Source: an uncultured Rhizobiaceae group bacterium (GTDB lineage Bacteria > Pseudomonadota > Alphaproteobacteria > Rhizobiales > Rhizobiaceae). From it: a DNA stretch of 64,000 bases. The translations under genes were made by a program, and so were the position numbers. Below, one piece after another: positions 1 to 8,677 of the stretch. The notes under the pieces were generated by a model. That model was not told the origin of the DNA. It ran no database searches and saw nothing but the letters and a program-made list of their open reading frames with translations. Each line of letters starts with the position of its first letter. The stretch's first letter is position 1. The stretch is from NCBI GenBank assembly GCA_947501445.1, contig CANMVS010000004.1:124001-188000 (forward strand), read 5' to 3'.

Positions 1-2
1 AA

Positions 3-50
3 AGCGAACCAACAACACTGCTCGACATCATACTTGGCAACAAAGACTAG
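3..50 (+). CDS. possible 3' end of a truncated upstream gene
   Basis: The third forward frame is open from the left edge and ends at a TAG at 48-50, reading SEPTTLLDIILGNKD. This looks like a plausible protein C-terminus, but 15 residues are too few to name a family. The stop codon lies inside the CTAG that begins the palindromic element at 47-122, so the repeat directly abuts the putative stop. The other frames read less naturally or stay open past 50. This is inference from very little sequence. Confidence 0.3.
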   Translation, partial: SEPTTLLDIILGNKD

Positions 51-122
51 TGTCCTGAATCTGAAGTTCGTCACATTTTGCAGCACACTCAGAGCGAACT
101 TCGGATTCAAGAAGGACACTAG
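47..122. repeat. palindromic intergenic element A (CTAG-ended)
   Basis: A near-perfect inverted repeat. The left arm 47-70 begins CTAGTGTCCT and ends GAAGTTCG; the right arm 95-122 is its reverse complement apart from one mismatch and a 4-nt insertion. The unpaired centre is about 24 nt. Both ends carry CTAG. It shares its ends and its GAAGTTC core with the neighbouring element at 136-213, so both belong to one family of MITE-like or REP-like palindromes. No transposase is visible nearby. Confidence 0.75.
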
Positions 123-135
123 CAAGATTATGATA

Positions 136-213
136 CTAGTGTGGTTTACGGATTTGAAGTTCCCGCACGAGCAAGCCGCAATAATGATAGGAACTTCAAA
201 TCCACCACACTAG
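136..213. repeat. palindromic intergenic element B (CTAG-ended)
   Basis: A second inverted repeat of the same design as the element at 47-122. The left arm 136-163 begins CTAGTGTGGT and ends TTGAAGTTCC; the right arm 190-213 is its reverse complement with a 4-nt deletion. Length, CTAG termini, GAAGTTC core and the position of the 4-nt asymmetry match element A, while the bases beside the termini differ (CC in A, GG in B). It joins directly onto the truncated repeat at 214-287. Confidence 0.75.
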
Positions 214-287
214 GACCAACGGTGCCGGCCCTTGATTTTGTTGATGGGTTCAGGTTTTGCCGATAGCGTCAAAACCTGAATTGCTCT
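214..287 (+). repeat. RIME-like intergenic repeat, copy 1 (left palindrome missing)
   Basis: Contains the right half of the repeat seen complete at 25494-25594: the linker CTTGATTTTGTTGATG, then the palindrome CAGGTTTTGCCG / GTCAAAACCTG and the terminal TTGCTCT. The left palindrome (ACCGTTTC...) is absent, and its place is taken by element B. The end overlaps the stop codon of the minus-strand ankyrin gene. This looks like a mosaic produced when element B inserted into or replaced the left half. Confidence 0.8.
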
Positions 288-1806
288 ATTGGGCCAGATC
301 CTCAACGAACAGGCACACCTCTTCGCTGCCCATGATCAAATGACCCTGATCCGGCAGTATCTTCGAACCGGCCTCAACAAGCATCTCAATACAGGCAATA
401 TAATCTCCCTGGAGCCGGTCCGGGCAGTTAAATGATCCGTGAATGGCTGTACCAAGCACGGTGCCGCCGTAATAATTGGTCTGTTCCAGATCGGGCTTCA
501 GTGTCAAAAAGAACGTCAGGTTTTTGGCCTGCCCGAACCACGCAGCACTATGGACCGGCGGCATGCCGAAACCATCGTCAACCGTATTCAGGTCGATGCC
601 CACATCACGCATGATACGCAGTGCGTCTTCGGTATTGGGCCGTATTGCCAGTGCACTGGGTATTTCCAGATCTTTTGGGTGCAACTGCCCGAGGATATCT
701 GTGTTGCTCTCACACATTGTCAGGGCGACCTGCCTGTCACCACGCGTCAGGGCGCCCATGAACAATTCAGCCTGTGACAGTTCGGTTTTGCAACCCAGAT
801 CCACCAATGCATCCAGCATGCTTTGATTGTTGTGGATATAGGCGAACCCATAGGCCGTATGGCCGTTCTCCAGGCATTGTGTGTCCGCACCATATTGTAT
901 CAGCAACCTGGCAAAACGGCCGTCACGGCCGCGTTTTATGGCATGATGCAGCGTGCTGACGATGGTGCCATCAGGCATGACAGGATTTGCATTGGCACCA
1001 TTTTCCAGCAACAATTGTGCGCCCGCCAGATCATCAAAATCCAGCATGCGGATCCAATGATGATTGGCGTTGATATCAACCCCAGATTTCATCAACAAAT
1101 GCAGTGCCTGATGATGGCCAAGTTCCGTTGCGTGATAAAGCGATTCGTCATCGTTGGGGTTCGCACCATGGCTAAGGAGTAACGCCGCCAGTTGATGATT
1201 GTCCGCATGACACAATGCGCCGTAAAGTGCAGATAGCGGCGAGCCATCCGACCACGCATAGGTGTCATCAACATTGGCACCCATGCTGATCAAACGTTCT
1301 GCAATCGCCAGCATATCGTCAATGACAGACGGCTTGTGCTGAAAATATTTGGAATAACACAGGTGCAGCAGTGCCGTTTTATCACCGATCCTGGCGGTCG
1401 CCATCGATGGATCTGTATCCAGTTGCGCAAAAACCACGTCGCGTTTGCAAAGGGCAATCTGCAAGCCAAAATTGGCATCTGCCAGTGCCGGATCAAGGCT
1501 GAAAAGTTTTTCAACAAGATGGAACTGACCGTTAAAAAGCGCCAATTCAAGATGATGAATGCGCTGCTTGCGCGTCATCATTCGGGTTTCGATCGACAGC
1601 TTCAGTTTTGGCCAGTTTTCATAGCCGTTTTCCACGGCAATGACATGGAGGCAATTTGCGTGATTATTGTCCGCCCTGTTATTCGCATGGGCCTGTTTGT
1701 GGACTGCAGCAAATCGCGCAAGGGCGTGCTTATCCCCCCGCACTATCCGGCGCTTGAGGTCTTTTGCCTGTTTTTTGAGAAATTCGATATCCGGTTTTTC
1801 AACCAT
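286..1806 (-). CDS. ankyrin-repeat protein
   Basis: Predicted cytoplasmic protein of 506 residues. After a charged N-terminal stretch (MVEKPDIEFLKKQAKDLKRR) it carries many ankyrin-type units across its length, seen as recurring LL..GA..N patterns such as LLLSHGANPND, LLLENGANANP and LLIQYGADT. Ankyrin arrays generally mediate protein-protein contacts; no catalytic domain is visible, so partner and role are unknown. The ATG at 1806 is preferred because AAGGAAGG lies about 7 nt before it; an in-frame ATG at 1839 lacks such a site. The gene stands alone between repeats and a divergently transcribed transporter, a setting typical of accessory genes. Confidence 0.85.
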   Translation of the reverse strand: MVEKPDIEFLKKQAKDLKRRIVRGDKHALARFAAVHKQAHANNRADNNHANCLHVIAVENGYENWPKLKLSIETRMMTRKQRIHHLELALFNGQFHLVEKLFSLDPALADANFGLQIALCKRDVVFAQLDTDPSMATARIGDKTALLHLCYSKYFQHKPSVIDDMLAIAERLISMGANVDDTYAWSDGSPLSALYGALCHADNHQLAALLLSHGANPNDDESLYHATELGHHQALHLLMKSGVDINANHHWIRMLDFDDLAGAQLLLENGANANPVMPDGTIVSTLHHAIKRGRDGRFARLLIQYGADTQCLENGHTAYGFAYIHNNQSMLDALVDLGCKTELSQAELFMGALTRGDRQVALTMCESNTDILGQLHPKDLEIPSALAIRPNTEDALRIMRDVGIDLNTVDDGFGMPPVHSAAWFGQAKNLTFFLTLKPDLEQTNYYGGTVLGTAIHGSFNCPDRLQGDYIACIEMLVEAGSKILPDQGHLIMGSEEVCLFVEDLAQ

Positions 1807-2114
1807 GACGGAACCTTCCTTCATTATCCCATGGTCCACTTGATGGGCTGAAAGAAAGCTTCGGGATCAATCCATTGAAATGAGGTGAGTTCAACTCTCT
1901 CCGTGGACCGGGCGGCACCCTCAACTGTGCGTGGCGATTTGTAGAATGACACTCTGGCGCTGTCAATAAATCATACACAAATCAGGTTGCAGATCAGCAT
2001 GTGCAATAGGAACCTGACATCACTGACAGGCTGGCTTTTGGCGCATTTGTCCTGCATCTTCTGTTTACAGCCCGATCAACGGCAAGGGCATTCCTGGGAA
2101 GACCTTCAATACCG
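1807..2114. other. divergent intergenic region with a stem-loop
   Basis: No gene is apparent in these 308 bp between the divergent ankyrin and NCS1 transporter genes, so both promoters should lie here. A possible RNA hairpin occurs at 1983-2016: CAGGTT pairs with AACCTG, and a nested TTGCA pairs with TGCAA. It sits about 100 nt upstream of the transporter start. I do not recognise a known riboswitch consensus (the TPP type was considered because some NCS1 transporters are thiamin-linked). Confidence 0.35.
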
Positions 2115-3584
2115 ATGCCAGAATCATCCAATGCACACGCGCAGGACAGACGACAGGGGGCGGGAGCAGATTCACGTCTGTATAATGCCGATCTGGCACC
2201 CTTGTCAGATGAGCAGCGGTCGTGGGGCTCGGTTGCTATTTTCAATGTCTGGTCCAATACCGCTCAAAGTGTGCTGGGTTATACCTTGGCAGCTTCACTT
2301 TTCCTCAACTACGGCCTGAATGGGTGGGCTGTTTTCGCCGCCATCGTTCTGGCCGGTTTCATCATCATGTTTCTCGTCAATCTGGTCGGAAAACCCAGTG
2401 TCCAATACGGTATTCCCTATCCGGTCATGGCACGGGCGGGCATGGGTGTATTTGGTGCCAACTTTCCGGCGCTGCTGCGTGGAACGGTCGCCATATTCTG
2501 GTATGGAGCACAGTCTTACGTTGCTGCTGGTGCTATAGCGCTGCTGATACGCTCCGTGCTTGATACGGGTTCTGGCGAGACGCTGCTGGGCCTTGATGCT
2601 GTCGGTTGGATATCGCTTGTTCTTGTGTCAGTGTTTCAGGTTGGTCTTTTCTGGAGGGGCATTGGCGCAATTCGCATTTTCCTCAATTGGGCAGCGCCAG
2701 CAGTCTATGCAGTGATGATCATCCTGATGTTTATGCTGTGGCATCGGGCAGGACCTGATTTTCTTCCAAAAGTCGCGGCAATATTACAGGGAAAAGCATC
2801 GGCCACCGGTAATACCGTTGCAGGTTTTTTTGCGGTGATGGGCGCAATGATCGCCTTTTATTCTCCCATCATTGTCAACTACGGTGATTTTGCCCGCTAT
2901 GTCGGCAGTGTGAAGGCAATGAGAAAGGGCAATCTGTTGGGGTTGCCGGTAAACATCGCCTTTTTCGCTTTGATTGCACTTATGGTGACTGCGGGAAGCG
3001 AGGTTGTTTTGGGACAAAAGCTGACCAATCCGACGGAAATTGTCGCCCGATTGGACAGTCTTTCACTGACTGTTGTAGCGGCGCTGGTGTTTTTCATTGC
3101 CACCGTCGGCATCAATGTGGTCGCCAATTTTGTCCCCCCTGCCAATGATCTGGCCAATCTGATGCCAAGCCGTATCAGTTTTCGAACTGGTGGGCTGATA
3201 ACCGCAGGGGCGGCATTTGTCGTCAGTGCGTTGTGGGTATCAGTGATCAGTCAATTTGGCATTGTACGATTTGCCAATACGCTCGGCGCACTTCTGGCAC
3301 CGGCTTACGGTGTCATGATTGTCGACTATTACCTGGTGCGAAAACAACACCTGGATTTGAACGCACTTTATTCCGCGGACCCAAATGGGGCCTACTACTA
3401 TCGCAGCGGCTGGAACTGGAGGGCATTGGCTGCCTTTCTTGTGTCTGCAATCTTCTCCCTGGCGGGTGTGTGGTTACCGGCACTTCATTTTTTGAGCGGT
3501 TTTGACTGGATTATCGGTGCCTTCCTGGCTGGCTCGTTGTATTATTGCATCAGCCCGCGATTTAAACCGGATGTTACAGGCTGA
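2115..3584 (+). CDS. NCS1 family nucleobase/allantoin-type transporter
   Basis: Inner-membrane cation symporter of the nucleobase:cation symporter-1 family (purines, pyrimidines, allantoin, hydantoins or thiamin), 489 residues, the usual length. Family hallmarks are visible near the N-terminus: RSWGSVAIFNVWSNTAQS, then the loop GKPSVQYGIPYPVMARAGMG with GANFPALLRG. About 12 hydrophobic segments follow, ending in a short cytoplasmic tail. The substrate cannot be read from sequence, and no purine or pyrimidine catabolic gene adjoins to suggest one. It is monocistronic, with a convergent doubtful ORF overlapping its last 11 bases. Confidence 0.9.
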   Translation: MPESSNAHAQDRRQGAGADSRLYNADLAPLSDEQRSWGSVAIFNVWSNTAQSVLGYTLAASLFLNYGLNGWAVFAAIVLAGFIIMFLVNLVGKPSVQYGIPYPVMARAGMGVFGANFPALLRGTVAIFWYGAQSYVAAGAIALLIRSVLDTGSGETLLGLDAVGWISLVLVSVFQVGLFWRGIGAIRIFLNWAAPAVYAVMIILMFMLWHRAGPDFLPKVAAILQGKASATGNTVAGFFAVMGAMIAFYSPIIVNYGDFARYVGSVKAMRKGNLLGLPVNIAFFALIALMVTAGSEVVLGQKLTNPTEIVARLDSLSLTVVAALVFFIATVGINVVANFVPPANDLANLMPSRISFRTGGLITAGAAFVVSALWVSVISQFGIVRFANTLGALLAPAYGVMIVDYYLVRKQHLDLNALYSADPNGAYYYRSGWNWRALAAFLVSAIFSLAGVWLPALHFLSGFDWIIGAFLAGSLYYCISPRFKPDVTG

Positions 3585-3837
3585 ACCGGGCACATTTCAA
3601 ATCATCATTCCAGTACCTGTGGGCGTGTTTCAAACCGGGCACCAATTCGGGCAGGCGCGGAGTTGTATTGACAATTCCTGCCACTCCCTCAATTGCGCCT
3701 TCACGCTCATAAACAAACATATTGGCAACCTCACCATCACTGCCAGTTGCCACATACCCGCCCATTGGCGATATGGCAGCTTCCATCGCACGATGAAGAT
3801 TGCTATTTCTAATTGAATAGTCTGCAAATTTTTTCAC
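3574..3837 (-). CDS. small ORF of unknown function, possibly a gene remnant
   Basis: An 87-residue frame starting with GTG (MKKFADYSIRNSNLHRAM...) and ending inside the last 11 bases of the NCS1 transporter gene. Composition looks protein-like and soluble (AAISPMGGYVATGSDGEVAN), and the frame does not lie opposite a longer gene, so it is not an ordinary shadow. Against it: a weak ribosome-binding site (TCTAAAGTG), small size and no family I recognise. It could be a short conserved hypothetical protein or a decayed fragment. Confidence 0.35.
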   Translation of the reverse strand: MKKFADYSIRNSNLHRAMEAAISPMGGYVATGSDGEVANMFVYEREGAIEGVAGIVNTTPRLPELVPGLKHAHRYWNDDLKCARFSL

Positions 3838-3954
3838 TTTAGAATTGCATAAAGCATAAAAATTGTCCGGTCTGTCGATTCAGGGCTTTTCAACGCCCCG
3901 TCCGCAATGCTATCGGCGGGAACGCAAAGAGCGAACGTCGAATCCGTATCCTGA

Positions 3955-3985
3955 CTTGCAGTCCCTTCACGGCTTACTTATATAC
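3955..3985 (+). promoter_or_regulatory. RpoH (sigma-32) heat-shock promoter of dnaK
   Basis: CTTG at 3955-3958 and CTTATATA beginning at 3977 are separated by 18 nt. This matches the alphaproteobacterial RpoH consensus (CTTG, 17-18 nt, CYTAT-T). It lies about 110 bp before the dnaK start, leaving an untranslated leader of roughly 100 nt. Confidence 0.8.
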
Positions 3986-4093
3986 GGCTCAACAACAGCA
4001 TCCATACGGGTGTTGGGGGATAATATCGCAAGGGACTGTCGCAAGGAACGCCGCTACGGGTCCGGACAGTTCGCTTCAAGGAGAATGTAGAAA

Positions 4094-6010
4094 ATGACAA
4101 AAGTTATCGGTATTGATTTGGGAACGACCAATTCCTGCGTCTCCGTCATGGATGGAACAGACGCGAAGGTCATCGAAAATGCGGAAGGTGCACGCACAAC
4201 ACCTTCCATGGTTGCCTTCAGCGACGATGGTGAGCGGCTTACCGGCCAGCCGGCAAAACGCCAGGCAGTCACCAACCCGGAAGACACGCTGTTTGCAGTC
4301 AAGCGTCTGATTGGCCGTCGGTTCACCGACAAGATGGTTGAGAAGGACAAGGATCTTGTCCCCTACAAGATCGTCAAGGCTGACAATGGTGATGCCTGGG
4401 TCGAAGCGTCCGGCACCGCTTATTCACCATCACAGATCTCTGCAATGATCCTTCAGAAAATGAAGGAAACGGCTGAAACCTATCTGGGCGAAACAGTCGA
4501 AAAAGCCGTTATCACGGTTCCGGCCTACTTTAATGACGCCCAGCGTCAGGCAACCAAGGATGCAGGCAAGATTGCCGGTCTGGAAGTTTTGCGCATCATC
4601 AACGAGCCAACTGCCGCAGCACTGGCCTATGGGCTGGACAAGAAGGAAGGCAAGACCATTGCCGTTTACGACCTTGGCGGTGGTACTTTCGATATTTCCG
4701 TACTGGAAATTGGTGATGGCGTCTTTGAAGTCAAATCCACCAATGGTGATACATTCCTGGGTGGTGAAGACTTTGACATGCGTCTGGTCCAATATCTGGC
4801 CAAGGAATTCAAGAAAGATCAGGGCGTTGACCTGAAGGGTGACAAACTTGCGCTGCAGCGTCTGAAGGAAGCTGCTGAAAAGGCAAAAATTGAATTGTCA
4901 TCTTCAGCGCAGACAGAAATCAACCTGCCTTTCATCACCGCCGACAAGAATGGTCCCAAGCATTTGACCATGAAGCTTTCGCGCTCCAAGTTCGAAAGCC
5001 TCGTTGATGATCTGGTCCAGCGCACGGTTGCGCCGCTCAAGGCTGCGATCAAGGATGCCGGTATCAAAGCAGGCGAAATTGACGAAGTGGTTCTGGTTGG
5101 CGGCATGACACGCATGCCGAAGGTACAGGAAGTCGTCAAACAGTTCTTTGGCAAAGAGCCGCACAAGGGTGTCAATCCTGATGAAGTGGTCGCCATGGGC
5201 GCTGCCATTCAGGCCGGCGTTCTGCAGGGCGATGTCAAGGATGTGCTGCTGCTCGACGTTACACCATTGTCCCTGGGCATTGAAACACTCGGTGGTGTCT
5301 TCACCCGGTTGATTGATCGTAACACAACGATCCCCACCAAGAAGTCGCAGACATTTTCGACCGCTGACGACAATCAGAATGCCGTGACAATTCGTGTCGC
5401 CCAGGGCGAACGCGAAATGGCATCCGACAATAAAAATCTCGGACAGTTTGATCTGGTTGGCATTCCACCCGCACCACGCGGTGTGCCGCAGATTGAAGTG
5501 ACGTTCGATATTGATGCCAATGGTATCGTCAATGTCTCTGCCAAAGACAAAGGCACGGGCAAGGAACATCAGATCCGCATTCAGGCATCTGGTGGCCTGT
5601 CTGATGATGACATCGAACAGATGGTCAAAGACGCAGAAGACAATGCTGAGGCTGACAAGGCACGCCGTGACTCAATCGAAGCTAAGAATCAGGCAGAAAG
5701 CCTCATTCATTCTTCCGAGAAATCGCTGTCTGACTTTGGTGACAAGGTTGGTGAAGATGATCGCAAGGCCATCGAGGATGCTCTTGAGGCATTGAAGGCA
5801 GCTGTTGGCGAAGAAGAGCCGGATGCTGAAGATATCAAGACAAAGACGCAGACCCTTTCTGAAGCGGCGATGAAACTTGGCCAGGCCATGTATGAATCCC
5901 AGCAGGCGGAAGCTGCAGAGGCGGATGCTGCTGCAGATGCTGCCCAAGACGACGTCGTTGACGCCGATTTTGAAGAAGTTAACGACGACGACGAGAAAAA
6001 GTCGGCTTAA
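4094..6010 (+). CDS. dnaK: molecular chaperone DnaK (Hsp70)
   Basis: ATP-dependent Hsp70 chaperone, 638 residues, full length. The nucleotide-binding domain shows [16 protein letters not shown] near residue 5, [11 protein letters not shown] near 195 and [13 protein letters not shown] near 333. The substrate-binding and lid domains follow, ending in an acidic tail ([12 protein letters not shown]) close to the usual EEVD/DDKK-type end. The start is set by AAGGAG about 10 nt upstream. It heads a dnaK-dnaJ unit expressed from the RpoH-type promoter at 3955, and acts with DnaJ and GrpE in cytoplasmic protein folding. Confidence 0.98.
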   Translation: MTKVIGIDLGTTNSCVSVMDGTDAKVIENAEGARTTPSMVAFSDDGERLTGQPAKRQAVTNPEDTLFAVKRLIGRRFTDKMVEKDKDLVPYKIVKADNGDAWVEASGTAYSPSQISAMILQKMKETAETYLGETVEKAVITVPAYFNDAQRQATKDAGKIAGLEVLRIINEPTAAALAYGLDKKEGKTIAVYDLGGGTFDISVLEIGDGVFEVKSTNGDTFLGGEDFDMRLVQYLAKEFKKDQGVDLKGDKLALQRLKEAAEKAKIELSSSAQTEINLPFITADKNGPKHLTMKLSRSKFESLVDDLVQRTVAPLKAAIKDAGIKAGEIDEVVLVGGMTRMPKVQEVVKQFFGKEPHKGVNPDEVVAMGAAIQAGVLQGDVKDVLLLDVTPLSLGIETLGGVFTRLIDRNTTIPTKKSQTFSTADDNQNAVTIRVAQGEREMASDNKNLGQFDLVGIPPAPRGVPQIEVTFDIDANGIVNVSAKDKGTGKEHQIRIQASGGLSDDDIEQMVKDAEDNAEADKARRDSIEAKNQAESLIHSSEKSLSDFGDKVGEDDRKAIEDALEALKAAVGEEEPDAEDIKTKTQTLSEAAMKLGQAMYESQQAEAAEADAAADAAQDDVVDADFEEVNDDDEKKSA

Positions 6011-6018
6011 GCCGGCCT

Positions 6019-6051
6019 GCCGGTGTCGATGCTCTACAGCCCCACACCGGC
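6019..6051 (+). terminator. stem-loop just after dnaK
   Basis: GCCGGTGT (6019-6026) pairs perfectly with ACACCGGC (6044-6051) across a 17-nt loop, starting 9 nt after the dnaK stop. There is no downstream T-run, so it is more likely an mRNA 3'-end stabiliser or a processing element than a strong terminator. Confidence 0.45.
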
Positions 6052-6068
6052 GGCTCGCCCGAACTGGT

Positions 6069-6101
6069 ATTCCGGAACGTGTGATTTGACACTTCCGGAA
6101 T
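6069..6101 (+). terminator. strong stem-loop between dnaK and dnaJ
   Basis: ATTCCGGAA (6069-6077) pairs with TTCCGGAAT (6093-6101), and GTGT (79-82) with ACAC (89-92), with one bulged C and a 6-nt loop. That gives 13 base pairs followed by TTTCC. Position and strength suggest partial termination or RNA processing, which would give more dnaK than dnaJ mRNA. The effect is inferred, not shown. Confidence 0.5.
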
Positions 6102-6191
6102 TTCCGTCCAATGCCATCACACTGATTTCTGCCGAAACAGGCAAAGGTATTTGGAAAACATCGGGCGACATTCGTTCTGCGGAGCATATTA

Positions 6192-7316
6192 ATGGCCAAG
6201 GCTGATTTCTACGAAACTCTCGGCGTTTCCAAAGGCGCCAGCGACAAGGACCTGAAAAGTGCCTTTCGCAAACTGGCAATGAAGCTGCATCCGGACAAAA
6301 ACCCCGATGATGCAGAATCCGAGCGCAAGTTCAAAGAGGTCAATGAGGCCTATGAGACGCTGAAAGACCCGCAAAAACGTGCCGCTTATGATCAGTTTGG
6401 TCATGCAGCCTTTGAACAGGGCGGCCCTGGTGGCGGCGGCGGTGCCGGTGGATTTTCAGACATATTCGAAGATATATTCGGCGAAATGATGGGTGGCGGA
6501 CGTTCGCGTCGGCAATCGGGTGGTCGCGAACGCGGCGGCGATCTTCGTTACAATATGGAAGTAACGCTGGAAGAAGCCTATGCGGGCAAAACCGCACAAA
6601 TTCGCGTTCCTTCTTCTGTTCAATGTGACGAATGCAGTGGATCAGGTGCCAAATCCGGCAGTAGCCCGGAAACCTGTGGCATGTGCCATGGTGCAGGTCG
6701 CGTACGCGCCTCGCAGGGCTTTTTCTCGGTTGAACGGACCTGTCCGACCTGTCATGGGCGCGGCGAGACAATCAAAGACCCGTGCTCAAAGTGCTCTGGC
6801 CAGGGCCGGGTAACCGAGGAACGTTCGCTTTCCGTCAACATTCCGGCAGGTATTGAAGATGGAACACGTATCCGGCTGGCCGGTGAAGGTGAAGCGGGCA
6901 TGCGTGGCAGCCCGTCTGGCGACCTGTATATTTTTCTTTCCATAAAACCGCATCAGTTTTTCCAGCGCGACGGCGCTGATCTCTACTGCAATGTGCCGAT
7001 TTCCATGACCACAGCGGCCCTTGGCGGCCAATTCGATGTGGTGACACTGGATGGTGCGAAAACACGGGTAAAGGTACCCGAAGGAACGCAGGCCGGACGT
7101 CAGTTTCGGTTGAGGTCCAAGGGCATGGGCGTGTTACGCTCGACGCAAAAGGGCGATCTATATATTCAGATCACCACTGAAACGCCACAAAACCTGACCA
7201 AAAAGCAACGGGAGTTGCTGCAGGAATTTGAGGCATTGTCGTCGAAAGAGAACAATCCTGAATCATCCGGTTTCTTCTCAAGGATGAGACATTTTTTCGA
7301 TACGCTGAGTGATTGA
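6192..7316 (+). CDS. dnaJ: chaperone DnaJ (Hsp40)
   Basis: Co-chaperone that delivers substrates to DnaK and stimulates its ATPase, 374 residues. An N-terminal J domain carries the HPD signature ([10 protein letters not shown]), followed by a glycine/phenylalanine-rich linker (residues ~77-105). Four zinc-binding CxxCxGxG repeats follow: [24 protein letters not shown] and CSKCSGQG. The C-terminal substrate-binding domain follows these. It lies 181 bp after dnaK, separated by two stem-loops. Confidence 0.98.
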   Translation: MAKADFYETLGVSKGASDKDLKSAFRKLAMKLHPDKNPDDAESERKFKEVNEAYETLKDPQKRAAYDQFGHAAFEQGGPGGGGGAGGFSDIFEDIFGEMMGGGRSRRQSGGRERGGDLRYNMEVTLEEAYAGKTAQIRVPSSVQCDECSGSGAKSGSSPETCGMCHGAGRVRASQGFFSVERTCPTCHGRGETIKDPCSKCSGQGRVTEERSLSVNIPAGIEDGTRIRLAGEGEAGMRGSPSGDLYIFLSIKPHQFFQRDGADLYCNVPISMTTAALGGQFDVVTLDGAKTRVKVPEGTQAGRQFRLRSKGMGVLRSTQKGDLYIQITTETPQNLTKKQRELLQEFEALSSKENNPESSGFFSRMRHFFDTLSD

Positions 7317-7377
7317 CCGGATTAGGTGGTCCTTCGAACAGTGATAAACGGTAACACCTGTACGGGGGAATGCATGA

Positions 7378-7974
7378 ATGCGGCATCACTTGCCACAACA
7401 TGTGGTCAAACACGTCAGCCGTAATCTACGCTTCTTCAAAGGGCTGGTCAGTCAGCCCAAGACGGTCGGGGCCATTGTGCCGACCTCGGTCTATATGGCA
7501 CGGCGCATGGCCAGTGTCGCCAATCCGGCATCGAGCCTGTCCGTTCTCGAACTTGGCCCCGGTACCGGTGTTGTCACAAAGGCACTTCTGCGCCGCGGTA
7601 TCGACCCCAAAAAGCTGGTATCAGTTGAATATTCTCCGGAATTTTGTGCCCACCTGAAACGCGAGCTGCCGCAAATCAATCTGGTGCAGGGTGATGCTTT
7701 CCGATTGCAGGAAACGCTGGGAGACCTCAACAAAAACCACTTTGACTGTGTCATTTCAGGCATACCACTATTGAATTTTCCAGTGGAAACCCGGGTAGCC
7801 CTGTTGGAGGATCTGCTCAATCGCATCCCCAAAGGCAGGCCGGTGCTGCAATTTTCCTACGGGCCGGTGTCCCCCATACCAGCAGGCCATGGACACTATA
7901 CAGTCAAGCGTTTTGGCTGGGAAATCCGCAATATTCCACCTGCACAAATGTGGATGTACCGGCGGCCTGATTAG
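7378..7974 (+). CDS. pmtA: phospholipid N-methyltransferase PmtA
   Basis: Membrane-associated SAM-dependent enzyme that methylates phosphatidylethanolamine stepwise to phosphatidylcholine; 198 residues. The SAM-binding motif VLELGPGTGVVTKALL and the acidic strand end SVEYSPEF are characteristic of the rhizobial/Rhodobacter PmtA family, and the N-terminal FFKGLVSQPKTVGAIVPTS is also typical of it. The ATG at 7378 has GGGGGAA about 8 nt upstream; two nearby ATGs (7370, 7374) are in other frames. It lies 61 bp after dnaJ and could be cotranscribed. A truncated RIME-like repeat starts just after its stop. Confidence 0.88.
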   Translation: MRHHLPQHVVKHVSRNLRFFKGLVSQPKTVGAIVPTSVYMARRMASVANPASSLSVLELGPGTGVVTKALLRRGIDPKKLVSVEYSPEFCAHLKRELPQINLVQGDAFRLQETLGDLNKNHFDCVISGIPLLNFPVETRVALLEDLLNRIPKGRPVLQFSYGPVSPIPAGHGHYTVKRFGWEIRNIPPAQMWMYRRPD

Positions 7975-7978
7975 GCTC

Positions 7979-8027
7979 TGTTGATGCAATCAGGTTTTGC
8001 CGAATCCGCCAAAACCTGATTTGCTCT
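7979..8027 (+). repeat. RIME-like intergenic repeat, copy 2 (right half only)
   Basis: TGTTGATGCA, then the palindrome TCAGGTTTTG ... CAAAACCTGA and terminal TTTGCTCT. This corresponds to the right half of the complete copy at 25494-25594. It begins 4 nt after the pmtA stop codon and could end that transcript. Confidence 0.8.
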
Positions 8028-8062
8028 AATATGTCTATAAATTTCGCACAACGAGTTAATCC

Positions 8063-8650
8063 ATGACCCCGAAAATCCTAGTCCTGGCCGGATCAATCAA
8101 AGCGGCATCCGTTAATGTCAAATTGGCCAATGTCGCCCAGCTCGTGCTCGCGCAGCTTGGCGCAGATGTAACCCGTATTTCATTGATCGATTATCCATTG
8201 CCCCTGGTTGATGAGGATTTGAAATCCCTCGAGGGCATCCCGCAAAACGCCATGAAGCTCGGACGCCTGATTGCCAGCCACGACGGCGTTTTTCTTGCCA
8301 GTCCGGAATATAATGCGTCGATACCACCGTTGCTCAAGAATGCAATTGACTGGGTCAGCCTGATCAAAGCGGACAATAGCAAACCGTTTGCGCCCTGGCA
8401 GGGCCGTTACATTGCACTTGGTGCAGCTTCCCCCGGCAAATTGGGCGGAATGCGAAGCCTCAATCACCTGCGTTCTGTGATGATGGCCGTCGGTACACAG
8501 ATCGTAACCGAGCAATGTTCAGTCGGTGGCGCCGGTTCTGCCTTCGATGATGACGGGAGACTGACCGATGAGCGCACGGAAGGCATGCTTAACAAGACCT
8601 GCAAATCACTCGTTGATCATTGCAAGCGTCACGCAATTCATTCCAGATAG
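8063..8650 (+). CDS. NADPH-dependent FMN reductase family protein
   Basis: Flavodoxin-fold oxidoreductase of 195 residues related to ChrR/azoreductase-type NAD(P)H:FMN or quinone reductases. Visible signatures are the phosphate-binding loop LAGSIKAASVNVKL at the N-terminus and SPEYNASIPPLLKNAIDW near residue 75, which contacts the flavin in this family. The physiological acceptor (quinone, chromate, azo compound) cannot be deduced. It stands alone between a repeat and a convergent LysR gene. Confidence 0.88.
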   Translation: MTPKILVLAGSIKAASVNVKLANVAQLVLAQLGADVTRISLIDYPLPLVDEDLKSLEGIPQNAMKLGRLIASHDGVFLASPEYNASIPPLLKNAIDWVSLIKADNSKPFAPWQGRYIALGAASPGKLGGMRSLNHLRSVMMAVGTQIVTEQCSVGGAGSAFDDDGRLTDERTEGMLNKTCKSLVDHCKRHAIHSR

Positions 8651-8677
8651 TATATTGACCAGATAGCGTTTTGGCCT

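Noticed and set aside
439-826. Overlapping forward ORFs opposite the ankyrin gene
   Set aside because: They lie entirely antisense to a long, clearly coding frame and show no recognisable domains.
1807-2114. TPP riboswitch before the NCS1 transporter
   Set aside because: The characteristic CTGAGA and ACCTGATCTGGAT elements are missing.
4904-5569. 221-codon minus-strand ORF inside dnaK
   Set aside because: It is a shadow of the highly conserved dnaK frame, with histidine/cysteine-rich composition typical of antisense frames.
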